Source: Gammaproteobacteria bacterium
Lineage (GTDB): Bacteria > Pseudomonadota > Gammaproteobacteria > Pseudomonadales > Pseudohongiellaceae
Length of the DNA: 64,000 nucleotides
Assembly (NCBI GenBank): GCA_009692305.1
Contig: SHZK01000011.1
Coordinates: 1 to 64,000 of the forward strand
Direction: 5' to 3'
The notes under the pieces were generated by a model. The model was not told the DNA's origin. It saw only the letters and a program-made list of their open reading frames with translations, and did not search any database. Shown piece after piece: positions 45,079 through 53,834 of this stretch; position 1 is the stretch's first letter; every line of letters begins with the position of its first letter. A program made the position numbers and the translations under genes.

Positions 45079-45423
45079 GGCATGCCCCAGCTCGCCCAGG
45101 ACATTGCCGAGGCGTTACCTTTAACCCATTTCAATCGCCTGATTCGCGGCATCGTCCTGCGCGGTGCCGACATGAGCAGCATGCGGGACGAAGTACTCGC
45201 GCTGGTCTGGTTTTTATCGTGGCTCTGAGCCTCGCAATCTTGCGTTTCCGCAAGCGACTGGATTGATACGGAGCTAATGGAGGGGGAGAGAAACAGCCAG
45301 GGAGCAGCGAGCGCTACTCCCCGGTGTCAGAGTTACACCTTGGCGAGCGAATTCGCGCGTGCGAAGTCATGCTTCCTGATTGGCAGTTCCCGCACTCGTT
45401 GACCGGTCAGAATATACAGCGCA
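45079..45423. repeat. Long direct repeat, right copy
   Basis: 345 bp matching 39855-40201. It carries a frameshifted remnant of the ABC-2 permease end (one T fewer in the GGTTTTTTATCG run) and the intact 3' end of the IorB-like gene. It joins the MocA remnant on its left side, so the segment 40202-45078 is bracketed by the two copies. Confidence 0.92.
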
Positions 45424-47555
45424 TTGGTGACCGCTGCAGCGATAGGTGGAGTAGCTGGTTCGCCGAGACCACCCAGAGCTTCCCCAGATTCAACGATATG
45501 CACTTCAATCTCGGGTGAGGTTGCCATGCGTACCATTTCATAGTCAGGGAAGTTATTCTGTGCCACCCGGCCCTTCTCGATTGAGATCTCGCCGTAGAGC
45601 GCCGCGGTCAAACCAAAGATGATGCCACTCTCAACCTGCGATTCAACGGTGTCAGGATTAATGGCGCGGCCACAATCGATGGCACAAGTTACCTTGTGAA
45701 CGACTGCACGATTGTTTGCATCCAGTGACACTTCCACGACTTCTGCCACGATGCTGCCGAAACTCTCCTGCACGGCAATGCCCAGCGCGCGCCCTTCTGG
45801 CAGATCGTTGCCGTAGCCCGCCGCTGCAGCCGCTACTTCCAGTACCTTGCGATGCCGTGGATGATCCTGCAGCAGTTCCATGCGCAGCTGATAAGGATTC
45901 TTGCCGGCTCGGTGTGCAATCTCGTCAATGAAAGATTCAGTGAAGAAGGTTTGCTGTGAATAGTCAACACTGCGCCATGCCGCAATAGGCACGTGAGTTG
46001 GTCCATCTACCACGCGAATAGACTGATTCTCAATGGCATATGGAATGTGTGAGGCACCTGGCACCTGGATCGGGCCAGTGAAACGATTGTGCCAGGCCAG
46101 CACATTGCCGGCGCCGTCGAAGGCAGCTTTGAAATTGCTGCTGACGGCTGGGCGATAATAGTCCTGCTGCATATCGTCTTCGCGGCTCAACACAGTTTTG
46201 ACCGGCACATCAAATTCCATCGCAATCAATGTGGCGTGATCGATAACGTTCCAGTTGAACGGAAGACGTCGACCAAAGCCGCCGCCCAGATAGGAGTGAT
46301 GAAAATTTACTGCAGTTTCCGGCAGCCCGGCGATGCTGGCAACGCGGCCCTTGATGCCAAGCGCATCCTGGGTGCTGGTCCAAAGATCGGCCTTGCCATT
46401 CTGGATGTGCACTGTGCAGTTCATCGGTTCCATTGCCGCGTGAGCGAGAAATGGTACGCGATAGTTGCCTTCGATGACGTCGGCAGCAGTCGCCATTGCG
46501 GACTCGGCATCACCCTGTTCCTTGTCGGTATCGCCGTCACTGGCGGCGAGACTGCGATCGAAGCCGGCGAAAATATCAACGCTGGAGACGTTGTCGAATT
46601 CGGAAGTTTCGAATACGGCATTTACCAGTTTGAGCGCTTCTTTCGCGCGCCAGTAATTGTCGGCAACCACGGCTACAGCATCTTCCAGTTCGATAACGCG
46701 TTTGACACCGCGGCGGGCGAGGGCTGCGCTGCCATCTACAGAGACCAGCTTGGTGCCGAACACGGGCGCGAACTGAATCGCGGCGTACAGCATATCTTCG
46801 CTGTGGGCATCAATGCCGTACGGCGCTGTGCCATCGACCTTGGCTGGAATATCGTTGCGGGAAATCGCCTTGCCCATGATTTGCCACTGGTCTGGTGTCT
46901 TCAATACCGGAGCCTCTGGTGGTTCCAGCAAAGCAGCATCCGCTGCTAATTCACCGTAAGCGATGGAGCGGCCGCTGGCGTTATGTTGCACATGGCTTAA
47001 TGCGGTGGTGCATTCCGTAGCCGACACGCCCCAACGGGCTGCGGCACATGCGATTAACATTTCGCGGGCAGCGGCACCGGCAGTACGCATGGCGACGTCA
47101 CCGGTATAGCGCACGGAAGAACTGCCGCCAGTAATTTGCAGGTTCATGACTTCAGCGACCTTGAACGCGGCAGCACCAATCAAGCCTTCGAGAAAACTGG
47201 GTACACCAAACTCTTTCGCGAAACCCTTCACCAGATCGCCATTGGCAAACAGATCAATCGCCGGTGCCTGTTCGATATCAACCAGTTCCCAATTCGCGTC
47301 CAGTTCATCGGCGGCCATCATCGACAAGGAAGTGTGTACGCCCTGTCCCATTTCAGAATGGGGCACATAGATGGTGACGCGATTGTCTGGATTTATTTTG
47401 ATGAAGGAAGTGACATAGCGTTCGCCATTCTGCGCCAGTTCAGTGTTGGCGCGGCGATGACGGCTGGGGCGCGTCGCGGCATAACCAATCAATACCCCAC
47501 CACCAACCAGTGCGGTACTTACAATAAAGCGTCTTCTGCTGATTTTCATGGCCAT
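45333..47555 (-). CDS. Molybdenum hydroxylase large subunit, IorB-like (xanthine dehydrogenase family)
   Basis: 740 residues with a Tat signal (SRRRFIVSTALVGGGVLIG, about 5-24). Molybdopterin-binding regions: VPHSEMGQGVHTSLSMMAAD, the LGGGFGRRLPFNW block and the C-terminal EALGGLGEPATPPIAAAVTN with the catalytic Glu. This matches the isoquinoline 1-oxidoreductase beta/aldehyde dehydrogenase group, which hydroxylates N-heterocycles or aldehydes in the periplasm. It follows the Fe-S subunit by 3 bp. No separate FAD subunit is present, as usual for the Ior type. Substrate not identifiable. Confidence 0.9.
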   Translation of the reverse strand: MAMKISRRRFIVSTALVGGGVLIGYAATRPSRHRRANTELAQNGERYVTSFIKINPDNRVTIYVPHSEMGQGVHTSLSMMAADELDANWELVDIEQAPAIDLFANGDLVKGFAKEFGVPSFLEGLIGAAAFKVAEVMNLQITGGSSSVRYTGDVAMRTAGAAAREMLIACAAARWGVSATECTTALSHVQHNASGRSIAYGELAADAALLEPPEAPVLKTPDQWQIMGKAISRNDIPAKVDGTAPYGIDAHSEDMLYAAIQFAPVFGTKLVSVDGSAALARRGVKRVIELEDAVAVVADNYWRAKEALKLVNAVFETSEFDNVSSVDIFAGFDRSLAASDGDTDKEQGDAESAMATAADVIEGNYRVPFLAHAAMEPMNCTVHIQNGKADLWTSTQDALGIKGRVASIAGLPETAVNFHHSYLGGGFGRRLPFNWNVIDHATLIAMEFDVPVKTVLSREDDMQQDYYRPAVSSNFKAAFDGAGNVLAWHNRFTGPIQVPGASHIPYAIENQSIRVVDGPTHVPIAAWRSVDYSQQTFFTESFIDEIAHRAGKNPYQLRMELLQDHPRHRKVLEVAAAAAGYGNDLPEGRALGIAVQESFGSIVAEVVEVSLDANNRAVVHKVTCAIDCGRAINPDTVESQVESGIIFGLTAALYGEISIEKGRVAQNNFPDYEMVRMATSPEIEVHIVESGEALGGLGEPATPPIAAAVTNALYILTGQRVRELPIRKHDFARANSLAKV

Positions 47556-47558
47556 CTC

Positions 47559-48029
47559 CTAAGCTGTCAGTGATCGAATGGCGTTGCGAACTCTGGGATA
47601 AGAGCCGCAGCGACAGACGTTGGTGATGCTGCTGTCCACCTCAGCAACAGTTGGATTTGGATTGCTGGCTAACAGGGCGGATACCGCCATGATCATGCCA
47701 GCCTGGCAATAACCACACTGCGGTACCTGGTGATCGATCCAGGCTTGTTGCACCGCGGTAAGAGCAGGTGCCGATGGATTGGCACCGGCGGCGACCATGG
47801 CCAGACCTTCGATCGTAGTAATTTCCTGACCCTCGACCGTGCTGACGGGGGTCACGCAGCTGCGCACAGCCATGCCATTCACATGCACGGTGCAGGCGCC
47901 ACAGGAGGCAATGCCGCAACCGAATTTGGTGCCAGTGAGTCCGAGTTCATCGCGCAGTGCCCACAGCAAGGGCATTTCTGGTTCTACATCCAGTGTCCGC
48001 TCGACGCCATTAACTTTGAAACTTGCCAT
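47559..48029 (-). CDS. [2Fe-2S] subunit, IorA-like
   Basis: 156 residues. Ferredoxin domain with [15 protein letters not shown] and a fourth Cys (SCVT), then a helical domain with CGYCQAGMI and [15 protein letters not shown] for the second cluster. It passes electrons from the molybdenum subunit to a cytochrome or similar acceptor. It lies immediately upstream of iorB-like gene; a signal is absent, consistent with co-export on the Tat signal of the large subunit. Confidence 0.92.
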   Translation of the reverse strand: MASFKVNGVERTLDVEPEMPLLWALRDELGLTGTKFGCGIASCGACTVHVNGMAVRSCVTPVSTVEGQEITTIEGLAMVAAGANPSAPALTAVQQAWIDHQVPQCGYCQAGMIMAVSALLASNPNPTVAEVDSSITNVCRCGSYPRVRNAIRSLTA

Positions 48030-48196
48030 GTGCCTTCCCCTTGGAACAATTTTGATGAGTATTAACGGCCGCTAGTTTAGCGCGGCGCAGGCCTCATTGC
48101 GATGTCGCTTCGTCATGCTTTTGAGCCGACATAGTTCATTCCCCGGTGTTATGGGAGAATGGCAAGCTTGCAATATTCATAGCCTCACGGAGCGTC

Positions 48197-49393
48197 ATGT
48201 CGCAAATCTCTACAGCGGCAGTATTTCAATTCAACTATGCCGGGTTGGAGAGTGTCAGTGTCGGGGAGCGGGTAGAGCAGGTATTGCCCGCGCTTATGGA
48301 GAAATACGCCGCGCAACGAGTATTTCTATTGGCCACGGGCAGCTTGAGCCGTGCTACCGACCAGTTTGAAGAATTGCAGGCCGCGCTCGGCGGGCGTTGC
48401 GCCGGTTTATTCGATGGCATTACCGCGCACAGTCCTCGCGAACAGGTATTGCAAGCGCTCGCGGCGGTGCGCACCGCCAACGCGGATTTGCTCGTAAGCC
48501 TGGGAGGCGGGTCGATAATCGATGCCGTCAAAGTTGTGCAATTGGCACTTGATCAGGGCATCGAAACGGCAGCGCAGTTGCTGGATTATGCACAGTTCAG
48601 TGACGGGCTGCGCGGCTCCAAAGCGGGCGACATGAGCCTGTTCGGCAAGCCGGCCCGGATTCGGCAGATAGCCGTACCAACAACCCTGTCGGGCGCCGAA
48701 TTCAGCAACAACGCCGGCGTTCTGGATACGCGCAAATTGGCCAAGGAAAGTTATCGTGGCATGAATTTATGCCCGCGCAACATTATCTATGATCCACAGC
48801 TGGCAATGCACACACCGGAATGGTTGTGGCTGTCCACTGCCATTCGTTCACTGGATCATGCCATTGAAGGCTACTGCTCGGCCGCCACCAATGCGTTCCT
48901 CGATGGACATTTTTTGCATGCGATGCGGCTCTTCGCCGAATCGTTGCCGCAGACGCGTCAACACCCGCAGGATGCCCGAAGTCGCAGTTTGAATCAGCAA
49001 GCAGTTTGGTTGGCAGGTTGCGGACTGGGCACAGTTGCGCATGGCGCGAGTCACGGTATTGGCTACATTCTCGGCAGTTTATGTGGCGTGCCCCACGGCT
49101 ATACGTCCTGTGTCATGCTGCCAGCGGTGCTGGAATGGAATAGCCATGAGAATGCGCAACGACAGACTGCGATCGCCACCGCACTGGGGCGACCGGGCGC
49201 ATCTGCAGCTATAGCAGTGCGTGATCTGGTGACCGCACTGGGAATGCCGACGACATTGCGGGCCGTAGGAGTTTCGGCAGACATGCTGCCGGAAATAGCC
49301 ATGCGCGCCATCAAACATCCGGTTGTGCGCAGCAACCCGCGTCGGCTGGAAAGTGCCGCACAAATCGAGGAAATACTGCAATTGGCGTGGTAA
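48197..49393 (+). CDS. Iron-containing alcohol dehydrogenase
   Basis: 398 residues from the ATG at 48197 (after CGGAG); a longer frame starting at 48146 is not supported. Group III Fe-ADH with SLGGGSIIDAVK (about 107), the metal region LDHAIEGYC, HGASHGIGYILG and GVPHGYTSCVMLP containing the His ligands. Maleylacetate-reductase-like proteins share this layout, so the enzyme may reduce maleylacetate or an aldehyde rather than ethanol. Divergent from iorA, with a 167-bp spacer. Confidence 0.87.
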   Translation: MSQISTAAVFQFNYAGLESVSVGERVEQVLPALMEKYAAQRVFLLATGSLSRATDQFEELQAALGGRCAGLFDGITAHSPREQVLQALAAVRTANADLLVSLGGGSIIDAVKVVQLALDQGIETAAQLLDYAQFSDGLRGSKAGDMSLFGKPARIRQIAVPTTLSGAEFSNNAGVLDTRKLAKESYRGMNLCPRNIIYDPQLAMHTPEWLWLSTAIRSLDHAIEGYCSAATNAFLDGHFLHAMRLFAESLPQTRQHPQDARSRSLNQQAVWLAGCGLGTVAHGASHGIGYILGSLCGVPHGYTSCVMLPAVLEWNSHENAQRQTAIATALGRPGASAAIAVRDLVTALGMPTTLRAVGVSADMLPEIAMRAIKHPVVRSNPRRLESAAQIEEILQLAW

Positions 49394-49408
49394 CAAAAAC
49401 TTTAAATA

Positions 49409-50095
49409 ATGCGAGCCATGGAAATGAACAAGCACAATAAATCCGCAATTCCAAAATTAACGTATTTTGCCGTGAGAGGCAGGGCAGAGGTAATACGGCT
49501 TTTGCTTGAGGAAACCGGCACCGAATATACAGAGCACCGAGTGAGTCTGGAAGAGTGGCCAGTGCTTAAACCAACCCTGGCATTTGGTCAGCTGCCACTC
49601 TATGAAGAAGGTGATCTGGTACTGAATCAAAGTCAGGCTATCTATCGTCATCTCGCTCGAAAATTTAATCTGTACGGGAGCAACGAACAGGAACGAACGC
49701 GCTGCGATATCGTGCAAGAGACCTTCGTCGAGGCGCAGCAGAACATTGGTGGATTTTTCTGGAATCCAGAATTCGCGAAGCTGCGCGACAATTATGAAGC
49801 GGTTGAATTGCCAGCGTTGCTGGAGCGCTTGCTCAAGCTCTATAAACTGAATAGTTCTAACAGTGGTTACTAGGCTGGAGATCAGCTCAGTTATGTGGAT
49901 TTCATGGCCTGGCATACGCTGGATTATGTGCGGGCACTTTCCCGGAAAACGCTGGATAAATTTGTGCCACTTGCCCGATTCAGGGAAAGCATTGCTGCGC
50001 GACCGAAAATTGCCACTTATCTTGCCTCGAGTCGCAGGCCAGCAACATTGACGGTGGCAATGAGTTCATTTGGTGGCACAGCGGAGACCAGTTGA
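49409..50095 (+). pseudogene. Glutathione S-transferase with in-frame amber stop
   Basis: Codons 1-154 give a thioredoxin-like N-domain (KLTYFAVRGRAEVIRLLLEE, FGQLPLYEEGDLVLNQSQAI) and half of the helical domain. A TAG at 49871-49873 interrupts, and the same frame continues 73 codons (AGDQLSYVDFMAWHTLDYVR, then KIATYLASSRRPA) to a normal stop. Both halves match a sigma/mu-type GST, total about 228 residues. A single point change would restore it, so it is either a recent pseudogene, a read-through gene or a sequencing error. Confidence 0.82.
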
Positions 50096-50169
50096 GACAA
50101 AATGGGCTCTACGGACGGTTATTTCGGTTGACTAGCGTCCTTTTAACCGGACAATAGGCACACTGTTTT

Positions 50170-50208
50170 GCAACAGGGGCTAGTCTCATTAAAAGCGGGA
50201 CTAGGGGG
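50170..50208. repeat. Hairpin with CTAGTCTC/GGGACTAG arms
   Basis: CTAGTCTC and GGGACTAG pair (one wobble) around AATTAAAAGC-like loop in the spacer upstream of the small lipoprotein gene. It could be a leader hairpin or remnant repeat. Confidence 0.35.
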
Positions 50209-50322
50209 CGCAAGCTGCCAAGCAATTTGCTGTCGTTGGACTGTAAGTTCAACACTTTTAAAAACGCCATGCTTCCGTTGTTAAACCGTTCGGGCTATAT
50301 ACAAAATAAGGTGGAGTTAAAT

Positions 50323-50682
50323 ATGAAAAATCTAGTAAGCGGATTGCTGGTCGTATCTCTGGCGTTTCTCGTTGGGTGTGTTGCTGGCACCAATCCTGCA
50401 GTAGGTGCATGGAATATCGAAATGAATACACCACTGGGTGCTATGCCAGCGGTTCTGACTATCAATGCTGATGGTACTGGCAACATGTCAGCTGATGGCC
50501 TCGGCGAAGCTCCACTGTCTGGAATCCTGGTAGATGGCGACGCGGTAAACTTCAGTGCTGAAGTGGACGCCCAAGGCCAAACACTGGTTCTCGAATTTAC
50601 TGGAACTGTTGCAGGTGACGCAATTACTGGCGAATTCGGTAGTGATTTTGGTGCGTTTGGTGTGACTGGTACACGCCAATAA
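50323..50682 (+). CDS. Small lipoprotein of unknown function
   Basis: 119 residues from the ATG at 50323, which has a good ribosome site (GTGGAG); an earlier in-frame ATG at 50227 is not needed. Lipobox FLVGC (about Cys20). The body is a Gly/Asp-rich beta domain (AVGAWNIEMNTPLGAMPAVL, VLEFTGTVAGDAITGEFGSD) like small lipocalin-type or DUF-type exported proteins. Own terminator follows. No family name assigned. Confidence 0.72.
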   Translation: MKNLVSGLLVVSLAFLVGCVAGTNPAVGAWNIEMNTPLGAMPAVLTINADGTGNMSADGLGEAPLSGILVDGDAVNFSAEVDAQGQTLVLEFTGTVAGDAITGEFGSDFGAFGVTGTRQ

Positions 50683-50727
50683 GATGCAACAAATAAAGTG
50701 TTTTGCTGACCTCAGTTCAGCATCACC

Positions 50728-50757
50728 AAAAAAAGGGATCTTCGGATCCCTTTTTTA
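50728..50757 (+). terminator. Rho-independent terminator
   Basis: AAAAAAGGGATC, TTCG loop, GATCCCTTTTTT: a bidirectional-looking hairpin between the lipoprotein gene and the convergent TPR gene. Confidence 0.92.
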
Positions 50758-50781
50758 TTGCTTTTATAACAGAGATTTTTT

Positions 50782-51348
50782 TCAGATGATTTGCAGACGC
50801 TGGGATTCCACGATCAGTTTCAGGTTCTCCTGGGCGTTCGGACTATTGGGATGAATCCGGATCAAATCCTCGAATGCTTGCCGCGCTTTAGTCAATTCCC
50901 GCCGCTGTAAATACACCAACCCCATACCTGACAATGCACCGAAATGTCTTGGCTCCAGCAGCAGAGTTCGTTCGATATCGGCTAGAGACGCGTCGTAGTT
51001 ACCGACGATATAGTACAGGGTGGCGCGCTTGTTCCAGGCCTCGGCGAATTCTGGAAATCTGTCTATCACCTGGGATAATATCAGCAAGGCATCATCGTAA
51101 CGCTGGAAATTCATGCGCTCTGTGCCCAGAGTCATGAGTTGCACTACATCTGTATTTGGATGTTGCAGCCAGAGTTTCCAGATCTCGTTTTCAGTTGCGC
51201 GAATCGTGTTGCCATTTTTCGTCTGCAGTAACACTTCAAACAAACCGTCGAGCCGAGCATCGGTCTGATCGGCCAACAGGGTGCCAGTACCCAACAAAGA
51301 GCCAGCCCCAAGTAGACCGGCCACCATAAAAGCAGTCCATCTGCGCAT
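50782..51348 (-). CDS. TPR-repeat secreted protein
   Basis: 188 residues with a signal peptide (about 1-27, LGTGTLLADQ). Three TPR units follow: YDDALLILSQVIDRFPEFAE, YDASLADIERTLLLEPRHFG and LTKARQAFEDLIRIHPNSPN. It is a periplasmic protein-protein scaffold of unknown partner. Convergent with the lipoprotein gene and sharing its terminator. Confidence 0.78.
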   Translation of the reverse strand: MRRWTAFMVAGLLGAGSLLGTGTLLADQTDARLDGLFEVLLQTKNGNTIRATENEIWKLWLQHPNTDVVQLMTLGTERMNFQRYDDALLILSQVIDRFPEFAEAWNKRATLYYIVGNYDASLADIERTLLLEPRHFGALSGMGLVYLQRRELTKARQAFEDLIRIHPNSPNAQENLKLIVESQRLQII

Positions 51349-51777
51349 GCGAATCTACCAAAAATAAGTGGCGGGAATAATGCAATAATGCAAGAGTCTT
51401 AAGCGTTTCAGTATAGCTGTAGTAGCAGTCAGCTGGCTATGGTCTGGAATTTAACGGCGACTAAAACGTCTCCCTTGAGGCCCTGATCCAGTCATCAAGA
51501 TAGAATTCAGGAATCGATGGGCTTAGCAATTGCGTATCCTGTAATGGAATGGCGCCGTTCATACAGTTCAGCAGCCAGAACCGGTCAAGCGGTAACAGAA
51601 TCAGGATAATTGCCCAATATAAGCGTACAACAGGAGTCATAGGTTAGGCTCACGTCACATTACGACTATCCAGGCAATTCTCACACACAAGCGTCCGATT
51701 AAGCTGGATGCCGCTATTCATCTGTAGGTACAATCGGCACCCATACCTTGAGCTAGCACAGAGCACATCACTACCTG
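51349..51777. other. Intergenic region, about 430 bp
   Basis: No confident gene. A minus-strand frame of about 55-70 codons starts at the ATG ending at 51640 (preceded on that strand by no strong ribosome site) and encodes one hydrophobic segment, PVVRLYWAIILILLPLDRFW, then NGAIPLQDTQLLSPSIPEFY. It may be a small membrane protein. The rest is AT-rich and featureless. Confidence 0.3.
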
Positions 51778-52272
51778 ATGAAAACGCTTTTTCTGCTGCG
51801 CCATGCTAAGTCCAGCTGGGCAGATCCGGATCTGAAAGATTTCGAGAGGCCACTCAGTGCGCGTGGCTCCAAAGATGTCCTGGCCATGGCTGCGCACTTC
51901 TTGCTGCGACATGCATCTGTCGATTGCATCATTTGCAGTCCTGCCACTCGCACCAAGACCACGGCCAAGCTGTTCGCGAAACACATCAAGTATCCTCTAG
52001 ATGACATCGTCAGCAATCCCGAGCTGTATTTTGCTGGCGCGCCCATGTTCCTGAAAGCGGCACGTCTGGTCGACGATGACTTCGATTCAGCGATGCTGAT
52101 TGGTCATAATCCGGCAATCACTGAATTTGTAAACGAGATCGCAGGGACTGATATTAAAAATATCCCCACCTGCGGACTGGTGGAATTAAGTCTGCCGATT
52201 GGCAGCTGGTCCGACACCAAGATGGGCATTGCCACCCTGATCGATTATGACTACCCGAAAAAGCATGCATGA
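51778..52272 (+). CDS. SixA-like phosphohistidine phosphatase
   Basis: 164 residues. Histidine-phosphatase fold with the catalytic FLLRHAKSSWADPDLKDFER at about 4-23, VDCIICSPATRTKTTAKLFA and the second His in MLIGHNPAITEFV. SixA dephosphorylates phosphohistidine on phosphotransferase or sensor proteins. Start at 51778 abuts an upstream region without a gene. The cytochrome gene follows 45 bp later. Confidence 0.88.
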   Translation: MKTLFLLRHAKSSWADPDLKDFERPLSARGSKDVLAMAAHFLLRHASVDCIICSPATRTKTTAKLFAKHIKYPLDDIVSNPELYFAGAPMFLKAARLVDDDFDSAMLIGHNPAITEFVNEIAGTDIKNIPTCGLVELSLPIGSWSDTKMGIATLIDYDYPKKHA

Positions 52273-52317
52273 TACAAATTGAACGCCTGCGTTATTGAGC
52301 ACCCATATTGAGATCTT

Positions 52318-52758
52318 ATGCGGCAATCATTATTACTGCTTCTGTGTCCGCTACTGATGTCTGGTTGCAGTAAAGCTGACCCGGTAATTGCTGGCGATGA
52401 AGAATTCCATCGCTGGTACACTGTTGAGCAGGTTGCAAGCGGCAACATTGTGTTTCAACAAAATTGTGCGCAATGTCATGGCGAGCAGGCTCAAGGTTTG
52501 GTCAGCGAGTGGCGTGTCCGGCTCGAAGACGGTTCGCTGCCACCGCCGCCTCTTAATGGTACGGCTCATGCCTGGCATCATCCCAAGTCAGTGCTGTTGC
52601 AAGTGATCAATGGGGGCGGGGCAGAGTTTGGAGGCAAGATGCCGGGCTTCGCAGCTGTTCTCGATGAGGCACAGAAGCTGGCGGCAATCGCGTTTTTTCA
52701 GAGCTATTGGACAGATGAAATCTATGCACAGTGGATGCAAATGGGTGGTACCAATTAA
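52318..52758 (+). CDS. Cytochrome c lipoprotein
   Basis: 146 residues. Lipobox LLMSGC (about Cys17) and a class I haem site CAQCHGEQAQG (about 56), with a candidate Met in GGKMPGFAAV and a final helix AIAFFQSYWTD. It should shuttle electrons in the periplasm. The following ChaN-like gene starts inside its last codons (GTG at 52745), a 14-bp overlap that implies coupling. Confidence 0.85.
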   Translation: MRQSLLLLLCPLLMSGCSKADPVIAGDEEFHRWYTVEQVASGNIVFQQNCAQCHGEQAQGLVSEWRVRLEDGSLPPPPLNGTAHAWHHPKSVLLQVINGGGAEFGGKMPGFAAVLDEAQKLAAIAFFQSYWTDEIYAQWMQMGGTN

Positions 52759-53716
52759 ATCGACACGAAATATCCAGATATGTTTATTCCTGTCTGTGTG
52801 TTTACCAGCTTGCAGCAGCGCCCAGTCTGTCAATACATCAGAATGGACCTCAAAGCTGCATGCCGAGCATGCATTGGTTGGCAAGATATGGTCCAGTTCT
52901 GACAACCGCTTTATCGAGCAAGAGCAACTGCTTGACGCTGTGGCAAGATCCAAATATCTCTTGTTAGGCGAAAAGCATGACAACCCGGATCATCACCACT
53001 TGCAAGGCTTGATCCTGCAAGATCTTTTGCCAAAGAATCTGGTAGGATCAATCGCTTTTGAAATGCTGACCAGTGAGTCGCAGGAAAAGCTGGATGCAAT
53101 TCAGGAGCAGCGCTTTACCACTCTGGAACAACTGAAAACCTATCTGCAGTGGGACGAGGCAGGATGGGATTGGGCATTTTATGGTCCTCTGGTAAAAGAC
53201 GGCTACGGCGCTCGTGTAGCGCTGCTGGCGGCCAATATTGATGACAGTAAAATGATGGAGGTCTACGGCGGCGAGTTGAATCCAGAGATCGGTGAGGTTT
53301 TGCCCCCGGCAGTGATGGACAGGTTGAATCTGGATATCGATGAGAGTCACTGTGGCTTGCTACCGGAATCGCAATTCCCGGCCATGGTGCGGGTGCAACA
53401 GAGCCGCGACCACCAGATGGCCGTTGCGCTCGGGAACAAGGCTGATGCAATTGCAGCCGGCAGTATGCAGGTGTTGATCGCCGGCAATTATCACGTGCGC
53501 AAAGATCTTGGTGTGCCCAATTATCTGCTGAGTTTGCAGCCAAACCTGGGCGCTGCAGACATCGTCGTAATCTCATTCAGCGAAGTGGACCCGGCATCGG
53601 TTGATCCTGCAGATTATCTGCAGCGCTTTTCCGAGACCAATGCCTATGACTACATCTGGTTCACGCCAGCGATATCGGATGAAGATTACTGTGCCTCGTT
53701 GCAGCAGGAGCAATAA
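52745..53716 (+). CDS. ChaN-like lipoprotein
   Basis: 323 residues from a GTG at 52745 chosen because it gives a lipoprotein signal (LFLSVCLPAC, about Cys21); earlier in-frame starts would lie inside the cytochrome gene. ChaN domain: YLLLGEKHDNPDHHHLQGLI, SIAFEMLTSESQEKLDAIQE, YGARVALLAAN and VLIAGNYHVRKDLGVPNYL. ChaN proteins are outer-membrane-anchored haem- or iron-related proteins, here next to a cytochrome gene. Exact start uncertain. Confidence 0.82.
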   Translation: MVPIKSTRNIQICLFLSVCLPACSSAQSVNTSEWTSKLHAEHALVGKIWSSSDNRFIEQEQLLDAVARSKYLLLGEKHDNPDHHHLQGLILQDLLPKNLVGSIAFEMLTSESQEKLDAIQEQRFTTLEQLKTYLQWDEAGWDWAFYGPLVKDGYGARVALLAANIDDSKMMEVYGGELNPEIGEVLPPAVMDRLNLDIDESHCGLLPESQFPAMVRVQQSRDHQMAVALGNKADAIAAGSMQVLIAGNYHVRKDLGVPNYLLSLQPNLGAADIVVISFSEVDPASVDPADYLQRFSETNAYDYIWFTPAISDEDYCASLQQEQ

Positions 53717-53834
53717 TTCAATCCGATTCGCGATTGAATTAACCCATAAACCAAGCCACACTGGTCGCGGTAATTAAATTCAGTAACGAGTGCAGCAATT
53801 ATTGTTGTATCTAAATGGAAGCGAAATACTACCC

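Noticed and set aside
46089..46949. Open frame of 286 codons on the plus strand inside the IorB-like gene
   Set aside because: Antisense to clear molybdopterin-binding motifs; no domain and no ribosome site.
49871..49873. Pyrrolysine or selenocysteine recoding at the GST stop
   Set aside because: The codon is TAG, not TGA, there is no downstream SECIS-like hairpin seen, and no pyl genes are visible; simple nonsense mutation is more likely.
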